Origin: Siphlonurus alternatus
Lineage: Eukaryota > Arthropoda > Insecta > Ephemeroptera > Siphlonuridae
Length of the DNA: 64,000 nt
Assembly (NCBI GenBank): GCA_949825025.1
Contig: OX463786.1
Location: 16,377,911-16,441,910 of the forward strand
Reading direction: 5' to 3'
A program made the position numbers and the translations under genes. The stretch's first letter is position 1. Each line of letters starts with the position of its first letter. Below, piece by piece: positions 61,395 to 64,000 of the stretch. Below the pieces are notes generated by a model that was not told the DNA's origin, did no database searches, and saw only the letters and a program-made list of their open reading frames with translations.

Positions 61395-61640
61395 TAAAGA
61401 ATCATCTTATGACAGTCGCCATATTGGTGAACTAGAACTTGTCTCCAAGATGGCCGCCATAGGATATTACATTGAGTGCGCCCTTAATGACGTCAGCGGA
61501 GGTTGTCGCGGCCCACAGTGCACGCTAGTTACTTACCGGTGCTCAGTGTATGCACGAAGGAGGGGGTGGAGAATTCTTGGCGGCGGCTCCCGCGACAGCT
61601 GACGGCGCGTGCGGGGGAGTGATGAACAGCTGGCTCTAAT
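61395..61640. promoter_or_regulatory. CpG-rich promoter candidate with YY1-like and CRE motifs
   Basis: This is the most CpG-rich non-repeat block in the window. CAAGATGGCCGCCAT at 61446-61460 fits a YY1-type element readable on either strand. TGACGTCA at 61488-61495 is a perfect CRE. Further right is GGCGGCGGCTCCCGCGACAG. It lacks inverted ends, so it does not look like one of the MITEs. Direction is unsettled: the strongest splice signal is a - strand donor at 61537/61536, but a + strand transcript is also possible. Confidence 0.45.
61537..61640 (-). other. candidate 5' non-coding first exon, - strand
   Basis: Read on the - strand, the GC-rich block ends in GAGCACCG followed by GTAAGTAAC (donor at 61536-61531), a near-consensus 5' splice site. 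There is no long frame in the block, so it would be a 5' UTR exon. The start is uncertain and could lie a little beyond 61640. A gene transcribed leftward would have its next exons to the left; none was identified. Confidence 0.3.
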
Positions 61641-62829
61641 TTTAAACTTAGAAGGAAAGAGGAAAAAAAAATCACCTTCATTTCCTCCGCTACTTAAAAT
61701 CGTGGGTGGGTAATAATATTTCTGTCTAGAGTTTTCTTGGCATTGGATTTTTTTACTTCATTGATGATTTTTCTTTTCCTGTTATATGTAAATTCTGTCA
61801 AGTATTTCGTTTAAAATGTACTTGATTTATTTTTTTCCATTACATTGATACGTGTTTTTATTAATGAATATACTTTATTAGAGACCAAAGAGTTTTAATG
61901 ACGTAAAACACCTTAGAATTAATATCCCTCCCATATAGTATTCCACGTGATATTTTCTAGGGTCTTGATTGGCTACAGCTGATTTTTGGATCCTTAAGTA
62001 TATTTTTATACTTAAGTACTGTGTGTATATCAGTAGTATCTCCACTTGAAAAAAAATTAATTCATCGTTACTGCTTTCTTTTTATCGTGGAACATTAAAA
62101 ATGCATGGACGTCCCTCGTCTTGCTAAAATTAAACATTTAATTTATTTACTCGTTTTTCAATTTTATTTTCGTATCTGGTCACTTTTTTATATTTATAAA
62201 TTACTTGTTTATTAATAAACTAAAATTATTATTTTAAACTACATTTTACCCCCTTCTGGTATTTTCATATAACAGTACATTTTTATAAATGCTATAGAAT
62301 TTTTATTTTAGGACATTTTCCCTCTCAAACAGATGTGGTAAAATTATACTTGTGCTAAGGTTATTTAATTAAATTTTATTCGTAACTTCATTTTTATTCC
62401 AAGATAGTAATATCGATAATCCACTCTTGAGGGTTGATACAAGCATGAGACGGAGTATTATGTAACCTTGGGGTTGGCATATGGCATGGGGTGGTAGCAC
62501 CCAGCACCACTTCCATCCTGAAATACAACACCTTCATATGAAGCACTTCACTGAACGAGTTGAAAGTTGTCGTCTAGATTTTTATATCTTTACACGATAC
62601 AATTTTTTTTTTTTTTGCATGTGCGAATTACATAATAACTTACACAAAAGTGATATAATGTTTATTATTATAGAATTTTGAGAGTATAGTTTTATCAATA
62701 TTTACTCAATAAGTTATAATATTAATAATATTTATAACCCTTTCTAGCCTGACTTATGATAAATTTAAAATATATACGATAAATAATTTCTGAGAAATTA
62801 GTAAATGAAACACCTTCGATCATGATTTT
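61641..62829. other. AT-rich spacer
   Basis: No gene supported. A small GC-richer patch at about 62470-62530 (GGGGTTGGCATATGGCATGG) is open for a few dozen codons without other support. Confidence 0.45.
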
Positions 62830-63095
62830 TTTTTTATTTTAATTCAAAAATGAATAGAGGACACCAAGTTATGCTACTCATTTTTTTAAGATTGTTGTGG
62901 GCCCGGCTAAAGAGTTATTCCAATTTCAGTTTTGAACCCACTCCCCTTTTAGTCCCTATCCCCTATTGTAACAATATTCTGTACTTACAACATTTAAAAA
63001 ATAATATTACCCGAACTGAAAAAAATCAGAGTAGCACAACTTTGGACACTCCATCCCTTTCTCAAATATAATTTTTTATATAGGTTGTCCATTTA
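62830..63095. mobile_element. family A foldback MITE (copy 4)
   Basis: It contains AATGAATAGAGGACACCAAG on the left and the inverse, with GTAGCACAACTTTGGACACT, on the right, ending in TATAGGTTGTCCATT. It directly precedes copy 5. Confidence 0.7.
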
Positions 63096-63097
63096 AA

Positions 63098-63430
63098 CAA
63101 TAGACAACATGCATGAACAAAATTTATTGCAGAAATGAATAGAGGGTACCAAATTATGCTACTCTGAATTTTTTCAGATTTTTTTTAGAACCAGAACTAT
63201 TTTAAATAATTATTGAAAGTGCGGCCACGCCCCCTGGAGGCGTCAATAGGCGTCCAGTCTCTATCCTTTTTATTAAGAATTCAGGGTTGCCAACTGATTT
63301 CACAGGACTTTCAATAATTATTTAAAAATAGTTCGGGGTCTCAAAAAAATATGAAAGAATTCAGAGTAGCATAATTTGGTACCCTTTATTCATTTCTGCA
63401 ATAAAATTTTTTCATGTATGTTGTCCATTG
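63098..63430. mobile_element. family A foldback MITE (copy 5, 333 bp)
   Basis: The left end CAATAGACAACATGCATGAA and right end TTCATGTATGTTGTCCATTG are inverted. The arms run through TTATTGCAGAAATGAATAGA, GGGTACCAAATTATGCTACT and TATTGAAAGT. The centre is GC-rich (GCGGCCACGCCCCCTGGAGG). It lies head to tail with copy 4, two bases apart. Confidence 0.88.
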
Positions 63431-64000
63431 ACTAGAATTATGTATGAAATCAATTTATTTATTTATTTCCTCATGTGGCTGTATACATGAATTTTATATA
63501 AGTGGTTTGTACAATGAACAAAATCAGTCACATAAATGAATTTATAATATTAATTTTATTATTATAATTAAAAATATTAATATAAAACTAATATAGAATT
63601 GTAATAAAAAATTACTATTATATATAAATAAAGTTGGTGAACTGTGTAATGAAAAATCTCTACCGCATAACTTTTTTAAAGAAACTTAAAATTTTTAATT
63701 AATAATAAAAAAACATTTGTAAATAAATTTAAAAATGAAAGTAGCAAACATTTTATTTTTCTTTCTCCAACACAAAATAAAAATTTCAAAGGGACTATCT
63801 AATTAACATACTGTGTATATAGTTTTATTTGTGCAAACATTCATGAATGTTGTATAACTGATATGCCTCAGGCTGTTAAACATTCTTAGATAATGTAACC
63901 ATATACTGTATACATCATGAGAGTATTGTTTTACGTCACTAGCATGCTTCTTTGTATGTAATAAAAAAACCATGGAAACTTAAGTTACAAAGGTCGTTGT
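63431..64000. other. AT-rich end of window
   Basis: No gene or element seen. Confidence 0.5.

Overview
This window looks like AT-rich animal DNA, probably from an invertebrate, and is mostly intergenic or intronic. The signs are very low GC, no open frame above about 100 codons except inside simple repeats, long dinucleotide microsatellites, and many short non-coding inverted-repeat transposons with TTA, TA or TTAA target sites. No bacterial operon, rRNA, CRISPR array, phage module or intact transposase gene was found. The species cannot be named from what is visible, and no protein family was recognised with confidence.

The only gene-like material is short candidate exons. On the + strand, a first exon at 5323-5485 encodes an apparent signal peptide. 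It has a TATA-like element about 75 bases upstream and a splice donor that leaves one base. A possible terminal exon at 11609-11805 accepts that phase, ends in a stop codon and is followed by AATAAA at 11994-12003. Weaker phase-1-accepting candidates lie at 35445-35495 and at 53757-53881 (stop, then AATAAA). Two diverged copies of a roughly 250-base segment, at about 9335-9590 and 33512-33780, each carry a pyrimidine-rich acceptor joined directly to a donor (TTACAG then GTAAGA). This is the signature of recursive splice sites, and each copy lies about 2 kb upstream of a candidate exon. A long + strand gene spliced in steps is the most interesting hypothesis here, but it is inference. On the - strand, a CpG-rich block at 61395-61640 carries YY1-like and CRE motifs and a strong donor, and looks like a promoter with a first exon.

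Layout. 0-5 kb: AT-rich DNA, a TA microsatellite, three inverted-repeat elements and a 20-bp-stem hairpin. 5-12 kb: the candidate two-exon gene. 10.7-12.7 kb: TCGGTAAAA motifs on both sides of the candidate terminal exon. 13.5 kb: a CT microsatellite. 14-22 kb: a cluster of foldback elements and local repeats. 22-32 kb: two long foldbacks (22.05 and 25.69 kb) and further elements. 32.4-35.8 kb: five elements or motifs around the second juxtaposed splice site. 37-42 kb: inverted-repeat elements, a 230-base tandem duplication, a diverged repeat array and a nested transposon. 46.5-47.1 kb: a compound CCCTCT/CT satellite with an internal 197-base duplication. 49-54 kb: more MITEs, one of them a TTAA foldback. 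56-64 kb: a CT microsatellite, a cluster of one foldback family, and the CpG-rich promoter candidate.

The elements sort into at least nine families by terminal sequence and target site. They explain most of the GC-richer patches and many of the small open frames. No system of cooperating genes can be supported.
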